From Phaseolus vulgaris (Eukaryota; Streptophyta; Magnoliopsida; Fabales; Fabaceae), in assembly GCF_000499845.2 (NCBI RefSeq), contig NC_023750.2, positions 29,770,369 through 29,834,368 on the forward strand: a stretch of DNA of 64,000 bases. Reading direction: 5' to 3'. The translations under genes and the position numbers were made by a program. The notes under the pieces are model-generated. The model searched no databases, had not been told where the DNA came from, and was given only the letters and a program-made list of their open reading frames with translations. Below are positions 36,099-48,451 of this stretch, one piece after another (the stretch's first letter is position 1; each line of letters begins with the position of its first letter).

Positions 36099-36103
36099 AA
36101 AGT

Positions 36104-36388
36104 CGATAGATATTACCTATAGATTGAAATTAATGAATATTTCCTATGGATTACAGTTGATGAATATTTATATTATTAATATTATAATATTAATAAATAC
36201 TATTAAACTAACAAAAATAAAAATAACATGAATAATATTAATAACATTAACAATATTATAAATATTATAATAATTTTAATGTTATTTATAATATTACAAA
36301 TATTAAAACTATTCATAATAACAGAAATAATAAAAATAATATGAACTATATTAATTAAATTAGATCTATGAATACTATTATTATAATC
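36104..36388. repeat. AT-rich (AATATT-like) low-complexity DNA left of element D
   Basis: Irregular repetition of AATATTA/ATAATATT. The same material continues at 50253-50544 and 52129-52380, so D and E inserted into one AT-rich block. Confidence 0.75.
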
Positions 36389-36393
36389 ATTAA

Positions 36394-37212
36394 TGATCCT
36401 GCCTGTTGACCAGAACGTTGGAACTTGCCTCGTCAAACTTGGATCGACGTGTGCACCGCTTCTACCTTCGTCCTTCGTCGCGATCCACCTCAAGAACCTG
36501 CAAAAGAACAGAGCGGCGCCGCTGCGGCCGATTGCACTCCAACGCCCAAGTCAGTGACCGAACCACCAAATACTAAGAGCAATAACACTCAAGAACTCTC
36601 AAGGAATCGTGCAATGTTCTCTCTCACAGTATGCTCAAGAACTCGCAAGCGTAAAGAGTATAATCTGAACGTGTGTACCTCAAAAGTTCGTTGGGGAACC
36701 CTTAAATACCTGGTCACTTTCTCTCTCCTGGCAGTTACAGACCTGGACACGTGGCTCGCATCCAGTCGTACACGTGCCATCATCTGGAGCCTCATTGACT
36801 TGGGCGCTGCTTCTGACTCTCTTTTTGGCTAAGTTACTTATGCATAGTACTGCCCAGTGCATAGCCAACTTGGGAGCGCGATCTCTACTGGAATTGGCGA
36901 GTTAGGGTGCCTTCGTACACCTTCCCTGTGGTCTCGCCGGCCGCCTTCATAATCTGCACCACCTTCTCTTCGGTGATGTGCTTGCTCTGGCGATCTCTGA
37001 TCACTTGGTCGCCTGGTTTACATCTGACGACTTCATCTTCAACTGGGTGATCGCCGGTTCTGGTATGCTGGAGATCGGAGCACGCCAACTTCATAACTGG
37101 CGACTTCACGAGCCCCCCGACTTCCTTCCCTTCCGCAAATCTGGCGTCTTGTCAACATGCCGATACTGTAGCTTGGTGCCACGTCATCACTTCCGACTAC
37201 CAGGGCGGTACA
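36394..37212 (-). repeat. 3' LTR of element D
   Basis: 819 bp; on the element strand it starts TGTACCGCCC and ends GGATCA. The purine tract (37213-37228, reverse) adjoins it. Confidence 0.95.
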
Positions 37213-37228
37213 CAAGCCCCCCAGTCTT
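37213..37228 (-). other. Polypurine tract of element D
   Basis: Minus strand AAGACTGGGGGGCTTG next to the 3' LTR, the same as in B and E. Confidence 0.8.
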
Positions 37229-37810
37229 AAGCGAAGACTTGTCCAGCGAAAAGACTAAAAGAGTCACGTCAATACCGGTCTACGTGGCACTGGCGCAGAA
37301 TTTCAAGCGGTTGTACTTTCTGCTTCTCTGACGCTCCACCAAACCCCTCACCCATCGCTCGACACGTGGCTTCATCAACGGTTACCTTCAGTTAACGTTT
37401 GCGCTTCCCAAACCCATTTCGAAAAACCCTTAAACCCATTTTCGCTCCACTGTTCCATCACTTTCTTCGCATTCTCAAACGCTACAACTTTCTTCTGCAA
37501 AAAAGCTCTCAACGTTCTTCAACTTCCTGAATCACCAACTTCTTCCATCACTCTTCCGATCATCAAAAGGTACTTCCTTTCCTTCTTCTGCTGGTTTTTC
37601 TTGCATTTTAATCGATTCGCATCATCCTGTAACTGTCTGGTGCATACGCTGTGGGTTGTTTTTTCCATTTCTCCTTTGTCGTAACTTAGGGCTTCGTCAA
37701 TCGTTGCAACGAACCAACGTTCGTTCGTTTTTCACCCTTCTCCCATGATCGAGTCAGCCCCTGCGAACCCTGATCATTTTATCTTTTCTTCTTCCTTTGC
37801 AGCTTCAACA
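37229..37810 (+). promoter_or_regulatory. Leader of the antisense gene in D, with probable 5'UTR intron
   Basis: TC-rich leader (37440-37570), a donor AAAG|GTACTT near 37569 and an acceptor TTTGCAG ending at 37802, nine bases before the start codon. An ATG at 37745 falls inside the proposed intron and is probably not used. Confidence 0.5.
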
Positions 37811-40435
37811 ATGACTCGCTCAAAGATCACCCCAAATCCTCCTCCTTCATCACGAAACCCTTCCTCACAAGCACACGACCCACCGCGAGCACGCGGCGCT
37901 TCGTCTTCTCAGGCTGAGAGGCCTGCACCTTCCCGCCCCAACCTGGCCCAGGCGACTCCGCCTGTCACCGGAGGAGCCTCCGTCCCCCCACCAGACTTCA
38001 AAAAACTGTATCCCTGGGCCAACTCGACCTTGTTGAGGGAAACGTCTTCTGTGAACACTGCTGGGGCAGTTCTGCGATTGACGAAGGGGGATGAGCCTCA
38101 CCAATCATTCCACAAGGAGCACAACGAGAAGATGACAGTGCTACCTTGCCCCCCCGACCTGCCAGTCTGCGCCGACGACAAGGCGAACAAGGGTGGACCC
38201 TTCTGCTTCGTCTACACAACCTCGTTCAAGAAGGTGAAACTCAGGTTTCCCTTCACTCGCTTTGAGAGGGAGCTTCTCACCGAGCTCGACATCGCCGCCG
38301 CCCAGCTCCATCCCAACAGCTGGGCGTTTGTGCGGGCGTTCCAAGTCATGTGCGACCATCTGGGGTTGCCAGCATCGGTGGATGTCTTCTTATTTCTTTT
38401 TGAAGCCAAGCACCCAGGAGATCGCCTATGGGTAAGCTTGAACGGGATTGCTGGGAGGTCGATCCTCTCCATCTTCCAGCAGTCCTATAAAGACTGGAAG
38501 GGCAAGTTCGTCCAAGTGCGCCCCAACGACAAGGACGCTTCCCTGCTCGACGGTTTCCCCTTGTATTGGGTGAACAAGGGGAACAAAGAGTCCAAAAGCA
38601 GCTTTAGGAGACCAAGAAGTCCTGATAGCATGGGCGCTTTGGACAGAGATCTCTGCTTCTTCTGGAAGAGTGTGGCAGATGCCAACATCACCTTCCTCAC
38701 CACCACACTCATTAGCTTCGAGTTCTTCGAGGACCAACTCGAAATTCGCATAGGTTAGAACGTCTAAGTCTTTGTTCTAACATTACCTTTGTTACCTGTT
38801 TCTGGGCGTCTTGTGTGTTGTGCACAAGACTTTGGTTTTATTTTTCTGCACTATTTCTCTGCTTTGCTGCATACTACCTTATGCATTTATTTTCTCTCTG
38901 AACTAACCCATGCATTTTTGCTCTATGCAGATAATATGTTGGGCCAGGGCAAGCTCGCTGAACTGAGGGCGCTCGCTCGAACCCATGGGTTGGCATCGGG
39001 TTCCCAAACCGTGCCAAACTCTGTGGTGGAGATCGCCGCTGCTCCAGGCAGATCGCCACCCCGGGGCCCAACTTCCTCCGAGGCCCAACCCGCCAACCAA
39101 CGCAAGAAGCTGGTCCTCAGGAAACCCAAGAGGAAAGCCCCCCAGATAGTCCATGAGGAGGAAGAGGAAGACGACGAGGTCACTGAAGATGGCCTTGTCA
39201 CGAAGAGGAAGAGGGTGGCACCTTCTTCTCCACCTGCTCCACCCCCTCTTCCAACATCAACGCCACCAACTACACTTTCTCCGCCTCTAACACTGCCACC
39301 TCCACCAGCTCCTGCCTCACCAGTCCAAGCAATCCCACTAGCGACTGCGCCACCTGCGGTTGAGGCCCCCGAGCCAAACTTCATGGAGGACCCCCCGAGC
39401 GCCTCCACGCCTTGTGCAACAGCTAGAGGGGGTCCCCCTTCAAATGCCTCAGCCACAGACGTTGCTCCAATCGGGGATGAAGTTGCCCATAACTCTCCAA
39501 TTCTGATTACTGAATCCCTGACGTCGCCGCCGCGCCAAGAAGCACCTGCTGAGCAACCAACTAAGGAAGGTGGCGGCGAGAGCCAACAACAGGCCCACCC
39601 GGCGCCTCCACAGGCAGGTCTCTCTATTGAGGTTAAGAGGATGTGGGAGCCTTTCTCCGCTAAACTGAAGATGATGGCAGAAGACTTCCCCACCATTATC
39701 TCTAGAGTTGTGGAGAGCTCCACCAGGAAGCTCCAGGATAACCTCTTCAACCTCCGAACTGAGAATAGCACTATGAGGGTTGAGGTGGAGAAGTTATCCT
39801 TCAATCTGACACTCGCGGAAATTGAACACTCCCGAGTAGAAGACGCAATGAGCACCGAGCTCCGGTTGGCGCGCAAGGAGGCCACCGATCTACGCCACAA
39901 GGTGCAGCTTCTGGCTCAAGAGAAGATTGAGTTGGAAAGTAAGATTGTACCCTATCGCGTTAGGGTGGCTGACCTAGAGGCCTTAATAAAAACTGACGCC
40001 GCCAAGGTGAAGAAACTGAAGCAAAGGTCAGCCGACCGGGAGGTCTTCCTGGGAACGGTGGAGAAGGCGAGGGACGACGCCATGGCTGAGCTTGCCGAAG
40101 CCAACAAAGAGAAGGGGAAGATCGCTGCTGAATTGGGCCAAGTGCAAGCAGAATCCAAGAAGGTTGCTGAAGACCTTCTCCAGGCTCAAGAAACCAACGA
40201 AAAACTCAAGAAGCAAGTTGAAGAGCTGGAGCAGCAGAACAAGGGGCTGAAAGAACAAACTGAAGAACTCAAGAAGCAGATTGAAGAACTTAATCTGAGT
40301 TCTGCCCAAATTCTGGCTGCTGGATTCGAGGCTGCACGGGAACAGTTCGCCTGCTTATTCCCTGATCTGGATCTCAGCATGGTGTCCCTTAACAATGAGG
40401 TGGTGGATGGGAAAGTGGTTCCCGCTGAAGACTGA
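37811..40435 (+). CDS. Antisense gene of element D (Transposase_28-like protein), spliced, reading frame open
   Basis: Exons 37811-38753 and 38931-40435 with GT..AG splice sites (donor ATAG|GTTAGA, acceptor ATGCAG|ATAAT) encode about 815 residues without a stop. The start MTRSKITP was chosen over the upstream in-frame ATG at 37745 because B starts at the matching codon after an acceptor-like TTTGCAG. Residues about 120-300 resemble the PF04195 plant 'gypsy type transposon' domain (FERELLTELDIAAAQLHPNS). Then come a basic, likely nuclear-targeting stretch (KKLVLRKPKRK, KRKR, about 370-420), a proline-rich linker (425-480) and a coiled coil (about 575-780, with EELEQQNK). The whole protein resembles B's, while the host element's gag-pol is dead. 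Molecular function is unknown; a nuclear oligomer is inferred. Confidence 0.82.
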
Positions 40436-41075
40436 TCAATTTCCCCTCATCCACCACCCTTATGCTTTTTCTTTGTATGTAATTGTAATGAACTTTTTTC
40501 TTTTTTCTGTATATGTGCCCCGAACTGATATTTACTTAATGAAATTGCCTTTGTATTTCTTCTTGTAACCTCTTTGTCAGCTTTAACCTTCCTTGCGTGA
40601 TTTACTTCAAAGAAATGACTTAGCGATTTCGTAGGCACGATCTTATACTTAACTGTTTCGAACCACTTCGACTTCAACTAATAATCACTTTAACAACTTG
40701 TAATCTTAAGGCAATTAACCTTAGCGCAAAATTACTCTTCAAGCAACGAACTTTAACTCAACTACTGGCTTAAAACATCGCTTCACCCAATCTGCTTCAT
40801 CAAAACGGGTCTTTAACTTTCTCGCCACTGTTTGAACTTTTTCTGGTCGCCAAAGACTCTTGGCGATATCAGCTTCTTTCTGGCTTCATACCTTGGCCAT
40901 TGTTCTTTATCTGGGGGTAGAGGCGCCTTTCGGATCCTTCTCTACCTTCCTGAACTTTAGAGCAAAAGACCGGGTGGCTAGGCGCTCTCTTCGAACCTAC
41001 CTTAGCCACCTCCCAAACTTCTTCCACCCTTTACACCATACCTGAACTCGTTCGAGACGAGAAGGATTTTATCTT

Positions 41076-41186
41076 GCCTGAACTCGCTCATAGGCGAGAA
41101 GGTCTTTAACTCGCCTGAACTCGCTCATAGGCGAGAAGGTCTTTAAATCGCCTGAACTCGCTCATAGGCGAGAAGGTCTTTAAAAC
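41076..41186. repeat. 37-bp tandem repeat, element D
   Basis: Three copies starting GCCTGAACTCGCTCATAGG at 41076, 41113 and 41150. A further 66-bp unit with CTCTACATTGCCCCAGGGG repeats twice just after, at 41187 and 41253. Confidence 0.85.
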
Positions 41187-41397
41187 GTGCCTCTACATTG
41201 CCCCAGGGGTTACATCTCCTCCCCACCCAGAAACACTGAGGACTTTTCACTGGTGCCTCTACATTGCCCCAGGGGTTACATCTTCTCGCCCCCAGAAACA
41301 CTTAGGACTTTTCGCTCTTCCTCGCCTGCACTCGCTCGATGGCGAGAAGGTCTTTAACTCGCCTCAGGACGCGCGAGGGCGTTGAGGTCTTTTAACT

Positions 41398-41625
41398 GGT
41401 GCCTCCGATCGCCGAAAGACGATGAGGACTTTAACTTTAACTTGTGCCTCCGATCGCCGAAAAACGATGAGGACTTAAAATTTTAACTGATGCCTCCGAT
41501 CGCCGAAAAACGATGAGGACTTAAAACTTTAACTGATGCCTCCGATCGCCGAAAAACGATGAGGACTTAAAACTTTAACTGATGCCTCCGATCGCCGAAA
41601 GACGATGAGGACTTAAAACCTTTTA
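41398..41625 (-). repeat. ~46-bp tandem repeat, element D
   Basis: Five copies of TGCCTCCGATCGCCGAAAAA followed by CGATGAGGACTT; homologous to the 45-bp repeat in B (20461-20632), where there are four copies. Confidence 0.88.
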
Positions 41626-41755
41626 GAAAGCATGCAATATATCTTTAACTTGCCTTAAGTCACATATAAGTGACAAGGTCTTTCTTCAAAACTTTCTGAA
41701 AACAACAGGCACGCAATCTAAAACAACTTGCACTTTGAAAACTTCTCTTTTATTG

Positions 41756-41808
41756 GGTGGCCTCATTAAAAACCCTCCTTAGGGAAAAAAGAGTGCCCCC
41801 TTCAAACT
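41756..41808 (-). other. Conserved post-pol motif with hairpin, element D
   Basis: CCTCATTAAAAACCCTCCTT then AGGGAAAAAAGAGTGCCCCC is the reverse of the motif in B at 20274-20320, 55 bases beyond the pol stop. Confidence 0.55.
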
Positions 41809-44800
41809 GTTTTAATAGAGACATTGTAATGTAACTTCGTGTTTATCTTTACTTACAAAGTTCTCAACTGTAATACAACTTCAGGTGCGTGGCGTTCCAA
41901 GTGCGAGGAATCACCCCTCCTTCCAATGTCTCTAAGCGGTAGGCGCCGTTCCCGAGCGCCTCGGTTATTCTGAACGGCCCCGTCCACTTGGGCGACAGTT
42001 TATTCTCCATCTCGTACTGGTGGGCTTTCCTCATCACCAGGTCGCCTTCTCTAAACTGTCTTGGCATCACCTTCGATTTGTATCTTCGTTCAATCCTTCT
42101 CTTCACCGCTTCAGCCTTCAATCTCGCCTCTTCCCTGATCTCATCCAGTAGATCCAGGTTCAGCCTTCTCTCTTCATTCGAGTCTTCCTTTACGAAGTTC
42201 TGGAATCTCGGCGAGCTCTCCTGGATCTCTACTGGAATCATTGCATCACACCCATAGACCAAGCTGAACGGGGTCTCATTATGGTTCCTGACTGCTCAGT
42301 GGTGTGGTACGCCCAGACTATACGGGGTACCTCCTCAGCCCAGCTTCCTTTGGCTTTCTCTAGCCTCCTCTTCAAACCTCTCAGCAACACCCGATTAGCT
42401 GACTCTACCTGGCCATTTGTCTGGGGGTGCTCGACGGATGCAAACACTTGTTGAATTCCCACCCCTTCGCACAGCTTCTTCAACAGGTGGCTTGCAAACT
42501 GAGTCCCATTGTCCGACACCAGGCGCTTGGGCACTCCAAACCGGCACACAATGTTCTTCCACACGAAACCTTCGATCTTGTGTGCGGTGATCTGGGCCAC
42601 TGGTTCTGCTTCGATCCACTTGGTGAAATACTCAATCGCCACCACCAAGTACTTCATCTGCCTGATCGCCAGCGGGAATGGTCCCAGGATGTCGATTCCC
42701 CAAGTATGAAACGGCCAAGGGCTGTAGATCGACTTCAACTCCTCGGGAGGCGCCTTGTGCCAATCGGCGTGCTGTTGGCATTGTTTGCAACACTGCGCGT
42801 ACTTCTTGCAGTCTTCTCTCATCGTTGGCCAATAGTAACCTGCACGGAGGGTCCTTGCGGCCAGAGCTCGACCCCCGACGTGGCTTCCGCATATACCCTC
42901 AAGGAGCTCTGCCATAATCCTCGTGCATTTCTCACCATACACACATTCTAGGAGTGGGTGAGTGAACCCAAACCTGTACAGCTCGCCATCGATCATTGTG
43001 TACTTGCTAGAATTTTTCCTTACCTTCCTAGCCTCTGTCGGATCCAGTGGGAGAAGGCCATCTTCCAGGCACCGCTTGTACTGTGTTATCCAGGTGTCTG
43101 GCTCATGGATAGCGCAGACCTGCGTCATGCTCACCTTCTCTCCTCGACATGCTCTAATTCTCGGCGATCTCAAAGTCTCTTGAGTCAGACACTTATGACT
43201 TCTCGCTGCTTTCTCCGTCGACTTGCTTATTTGAAGAACCAGGTGATCTGCTACAAATGCTCTCGGCGTCTTCAGAGTTTCTTGAATCACCGTCCTCTGC
43301 CTACCCCCCTTGCCTGAACTGGCGAGCTTAGCTAGCAAGTCAGCTCGGGCATTCTGCTCTCTGGGCACATGCACTACTTCAAAGGAGGCAAAGGAACTCT
43401 TCAATTCCTGCACATACTCCAAGTAAGCCGCCATTTGTGGATCTTTAGCCTGGAACTCGCCTGTTACTTGCCCTGTGACTAGCAGCGAGTCACTCTTAGC
43501 CATTAACACCCTGGCTCCCATCTCTTTGGCCAGCAAAATCCCGGCGATCAGCGCCTCGTATTCTGCTTGATTGTTACTGGCCTTGAAGGCAAATCTCAAA
43601 GATTGTTCGATCAGCACGCCGTTGGGTCCTTCCAAAATGACTCCAGCACCGCTACCCTGTTGGTTCGACAATCCATCCACTGAAAGCACCCAACGGAAGT
43701 CGTCCCCTTCAACTCGTGTCGCCTCGAATGAGAGCTCGACCACGAAATCTGCGAAGATTTGCCCCTTGATCGGGCCTCGGGGCTCATATTTAATATCAAA
43801 CTCTGACAATTCTACTGCCCACTTCACCATCCTTCCCGCAACGTCAGGCTTCTTCAAGACCTTCTGGATGGGCAGGTCAGTCATCACCAGTATGGTGAAG
43901 CTATGGAAATAGTGGCGCAACCTCCTCGCCGAAAATACCACAGCCAGTGCAGCCTTTTCCAGGGCCTGATATCTCGTTTCGGGGCCCTGCAGCACCTTAC
44001 TAACAAAATAAATAGGCTTTTGAACCTGATCTTGATCCTGGGCGAGCACCGCACTCACCGCCCTCTCAGTTACAGCAAAATACAACCTGAGAGGGGTTCC
44101 CACCAGCGGTTTGCACAAAACTGGCGGGCTCGCCAGATACTCCTTCAGCTTGACGAAGGCTTCCTCGCACTCCTTCGTCCAAACAAACTTGTTATTGCGC
44201 CTCAAGCACTGAAAATAGGGATGTCCCTTCTCTCCGCTAGCTGACACGAAGCGAGACAGGGCTGCCATCCGACCTGTTAGCTGTTGAACTTCCTTCACCG
44301 TAGCTGGGCTCCTCATCGCCAAGATGGCAGCACACTTATCCGGGTTGGCCTCTATGCCTCTTTCAGTCAAGAGAAATCCCAGGAATTTTCCAGCCTCCAC
44401 ACCAAAGATGCATTTCTCTGGATTCAGCCTCAGTCTGAACTTGGCGATCGTCGTGAACAATTCTTCCAAGTCTGCAACGTGCTTGCTTTTTTCCGGCGAG
44501 GTCACGACCATGTCATCGACGTACGCTTGTACGTTCCTTCCCAGCATCGGTGCAAGTACTCGATCCATCAACCTCTGGTATGTGGCCCTCGCGTTCTTCA
44601 ACCCAAACGACATCACCTTGTAGCAGTAGCACGATCTCTCCGTCATGAAGGCTGTCTTCTCTTCATCCATGGGATGCATCTTGATCTGATTATACCCCGA
44701 GAAGGCATCCAGGAAGCTCAACAACTTGCAACCTGCAGCGCTATCTACCAGGGCGTCTATGCTTGGTAAAGGATATGAATCCTTTGGGCAAGCCTTGTTC

Positions 44801-46744
44801 AGATCAGTGAAATCGACGCACATGCGCCATTTCCCATTACTCTTCTTCACCAGCACGACATTTGCCAACCATTCAGGGTACTGGACTTCCCTGATGTGGC
44901 CTGCAGCGAGGAGTTTCTGTGTTTCGTCCCTGATCGCCTGCCTCCTCTCCTCGTTGAACTTTCTTCTTCTTTGTCGCACTGGTCTCACCAAGTTGTCCAT
45001 CGCCAGATGATGGCACAAGAAGTCGGGATCGATCCCGGGCATGTCCGAAGCGGACCATGCAAACGCATCCAAATGTCGCTCAATCACCTTGGCGATCTGG
45101 TCCTGGAGCTCAACCTCCAGGGATCTTCCCAGCTTGAAGATCTTTCCCCCGATTTCTCTCTCGAGCCACTGCTCGACGGGTTTTGGTCTGGTTTCTCTGG
45201 CGATCACCACCCTGGCAATTCCCAGTTCTCTCGCTTCCTCAGGGCGATTCCTTGCCTCTTCCTCCCCCAGACCAGCGTTCCCCTCCCCCAGCTCAGCGTC
45301 CACCATCTCCACGTCCCTTCCGGCGGTCTCTTCTATTACCGTCGATCTGGGCTTCACACCAGGAGGCGGGGTGGTCGTTACGTAACTTACCGATCTCTTG
45401 TTTTTCAGGCTATTCTCATAGCACTTCTTCGCTTCTTTCTGATCGGATTTGATAGTGATCACCACCCCCTCCATAGACGGCAACTTCACCTTCATGTGCC
45501 GGGTCGACGGTATGGCACCTATCCTGTTGAGCATGGGTCTTCCCAACAGGATGTTGTATGCTGAAGGAGCGTTTACAACAAGATATTTGATTTTCTCCGT
45601 TCTTGAACCGGCCACATCTGTAAACGTTGTCCTCAATTCTATGTACCCCCTGACCTCCACCTGGTCGCCAGCGAAACCATACAAACACCCTCCATAGGGC
45701 CTCAGCTGGTCAAGGGGCAATTCCAGCTGCGTGAAAGTCGGCCAGAACATCACGTCTGCCGAACTTCCTTGGTCCACCAGCACCCTGTGGACCTTTCTTC
45801 CTGTTGTTATCAACGAAATTACTATGGGATCGTTGTCATGAGGCACAACATCCCGGAGATCTTGCTTGGTGAATGTAATATCCACTTCCGGCGAGTGGTC
45901 TTCAAACATATCCACCGTCATCACAGACCTCGCGTACCTCTTCCTCTGTGATGCGGTGCATCCACCTCCTGAGAAACCCCCTGCAATGGTGTGGATTTCC
46001 CCGTGCGTAGGCATCTCGTGCTGCTGAGCCTCAGCACCTGCTGGTTGGGAGCTCGACGCGCCCCCCGTTCTTCTATCCAGCAAATAGTCATTTAGGAACC
46101 CGCTCTTAACCAGATCGTCGAGCTGGTATCCTAAAGCTAAGCACGATTCAACTGTATGGCCAAAGCCCTGGTGAAACTCACACCAGGCGTCTGGCTTTGG
46201 TCCCAGCACCTTGTCGCCCACCTTTTCTGGCGCTTTCAACCTAGCAGATATATTGGGAATGGCAATCAGGTCCGCCAATCCCATGACAAACTTGTGCTTA
46301 GGCAGGCGATTGTTTTCCCGGCGTGCTGGTTGCTGGCGTCCTTGGCCCCTACCCTTGTTCTTCCTTGGATCATAAGGATGGCGAGTCCTCTGATCCCTTC
46401 TGGCCGTCGCTGTCTCCAGCACCCTCTGTGGCTGGATCCTGGTCTGGGCGCGTGGCCTAGTGGGGGCCACGCTCCCTCTTTTCTCGGCGACTTCACTCTC
46501 ATCGGCGATGTGGGCCACCGCAAGTCGCCTAACCTCAGCAAACGTGGCGGGGTGAGCCCTGATCAATGCCTCACAGAATGGTCCCGGCAGCACGCCCTTC
46601 TTAAATGCATAGACCAGCATTTCTTCATCCTTGGCCGGTGATCCGACCCTCTGCGCTCCAAAACGATTCAAGTAGTCCCTAAGGGACTCTCCCTGGTACT
46701 GCCTTATATCAAACAAATCGTAAGACACCCTGGGCGGTGCCTTA

Positions 46745-48451
46745 TGTTGGGTCTATTAGTGTCTAAGTTCAAGAGGGGAGGGGTGAATTGAGCTTATAAG
46801 ATTTTCGCAAGAACACACAATTTTTTCAGTATTCCAGAGGCAAAAAGAACAGATTGTTTTTACATGAAACAGATTGATTCTTCAGAGCAGTCTTGGCACA
46901 ATTTGAATTCTGTTCAATGTAAAATTGTGTTCAACAAGAAATATAACAGAACCAGATCAACTTAATATTGTGAGGATGAAGGATACAGCTGTGCTTAGAA
47001 ATCAATCAAAAGCTACACAACACAAGATTTCAAGAAGTATGATCCTTTCTCAGGTTTTAATGAATGATCAGTTTGTTCACAATTCACTTAAACCATTATA
47101 TGCAGCAACCTTGTTTATGATCAGAAAACTTCAACAAATCAGGAAGAACAGTTTTCACTTAACCCAGAATTAACAGATTCAATTTAAAAAGAACAGATTT
47201 AGTTCTTGACAGAATTAAGCACAAACCAGAAAAGAGTGCAGGGATGAGAATACAAGATACACACGTTTTTATACTGGTTCACTCATACAGAGCTACATCC
47301 AGTCTCACCTTACCCCAAGGTGGAATTCACTAAAAACAGTACCAATCACTTACAAAACCAGCAGTTCTTGAACACTACAAGAACAACACACACAATGCTG
47401 AAAAACCCTATTTCAGCACACCTTGCACTCCAAGAAACCCTATCAAGGAGTGACTAACACTTACACCTTTACAAAACAGAATAAAGGAAAGATTACACCT
47501 GAAAAGAAGATGCAAGAACTCAAAACCAGTAGTTCAATTTGCTGCAGAACTGCACCAGCACCTTCACCAAGATTCAAGGTTTCCTAGAACAAGCACACTT
47601 GAAAATCTCTTTGGAAAACCTTTCAAAAAACTCTTTCAATCCTTCTTCTCACATGGAAATTGTTTGATCTCTGTCAAAAGCGTAATTCCTCAGCACTAAT
47701 TCATGTGAGAGAGACTTTTCTTTATATAGAAAACAGTTTCTAACTTCTTTTCAAAAACAGTTGAAAAGCAGTTAAGAAAACAACAGATTCATTTTTGAAC
47801 TTAACAGATTTATTTTGTGAAAACTGCCAACTCAGCTTAACAGAAATAACTGTCTGAAAGGTACCTTTGGTGCCCTAACTAACTTGTGAAAAACCTTTCA
47901 GCAGACCAAAGAATAAACCTGTTCTTTCACAGTAAAACAGATTAAAGTATAACACACAAGCCAGCTCATCTTAACTGAAATAACGAACTAAGCTTTCCCT
48001 TGGTGCCTTAACAGAAATTTAGAAAAGCCTTTTAACAGAGAAGAAATAAACAGATTCTTTCTCCATAAAACAGATTTATTTGTGTACTGTTTTAAAACTG
48101 TTAAAACCATTTTAAAAAGCTTTTCAAAAACCATTTAACGAAAGCCTTTTTAACAGAGAAGAAATAAACAGATTCTTTCTCCATAAAACAGATTTATCTG
48201 TGTACTGTTTTAAAACTGTTAAAAACATTTTAAAAGGCTTTTCAAAAACCATTTAACCACATCATGTGCTTGATCTAGACTTGGTTAGGCATCTAGGATA
48301 GGTTACACAGCAAAAGGCAATCATACACACTTACAAGCCTAATTACAAATGAATCTAAAAACCTATTACAATCTTCAAAGCACTCAAGCCATTTTCTTCA
48401 TCAAACACACATCAAGCCTTGGTAGGGAAGAAGCTTCCTCCAGCTTCAACA
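46745..48451 (-). mobile_element. Probable Copia solo LTR F nested in gag of D
   Basis: Starts TGTTGGGTCT and ends GCTTCAACA (TGTTG..CAACA ends), flanked by CCTTA at 46740-46744 and 48452-48456. It is noncoding, with a minus-strand TATA box (CTATATAAAGAAAAG near 47725). Short inverted ends, no internal primer site and no gene fit a 1.7 kb solo LTR, probably of a Copia family (SIRE-like guess). The region at 8721-9890 is a decayed relative. Confidence 0.85.
48028..48260. repeat. 117-bp tandem duplication inside F
   Basis: Two nearly identical copies (48028-48144 and 48145-48260) starting CCTTTTAACAGAGAAGAAAT. A weaker third relative precedes them at about 47890-47990. Confidence 0.85.

Larger units (their letters stand above)
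40436..41863. other. Spacer between convergent antisense gene and pol, element D
   Basis: Noncoding. It contains the tandem repeats listed separately and the conserved post-pol motif at 41756-41808. 40436-41060 shows no feature apart from a likely polyadenylation region for the antisense gene (T-rich, then AATGAAATTG near 40538). Confidence 0.6.

Noticed and set aside
38923..39900. 325-codon minus-strand frame opposite the antisense gene of D
   Set aside because: Complement of the proline-rich and coiled-coil coding region; not conserved as a frame in B, no domain.
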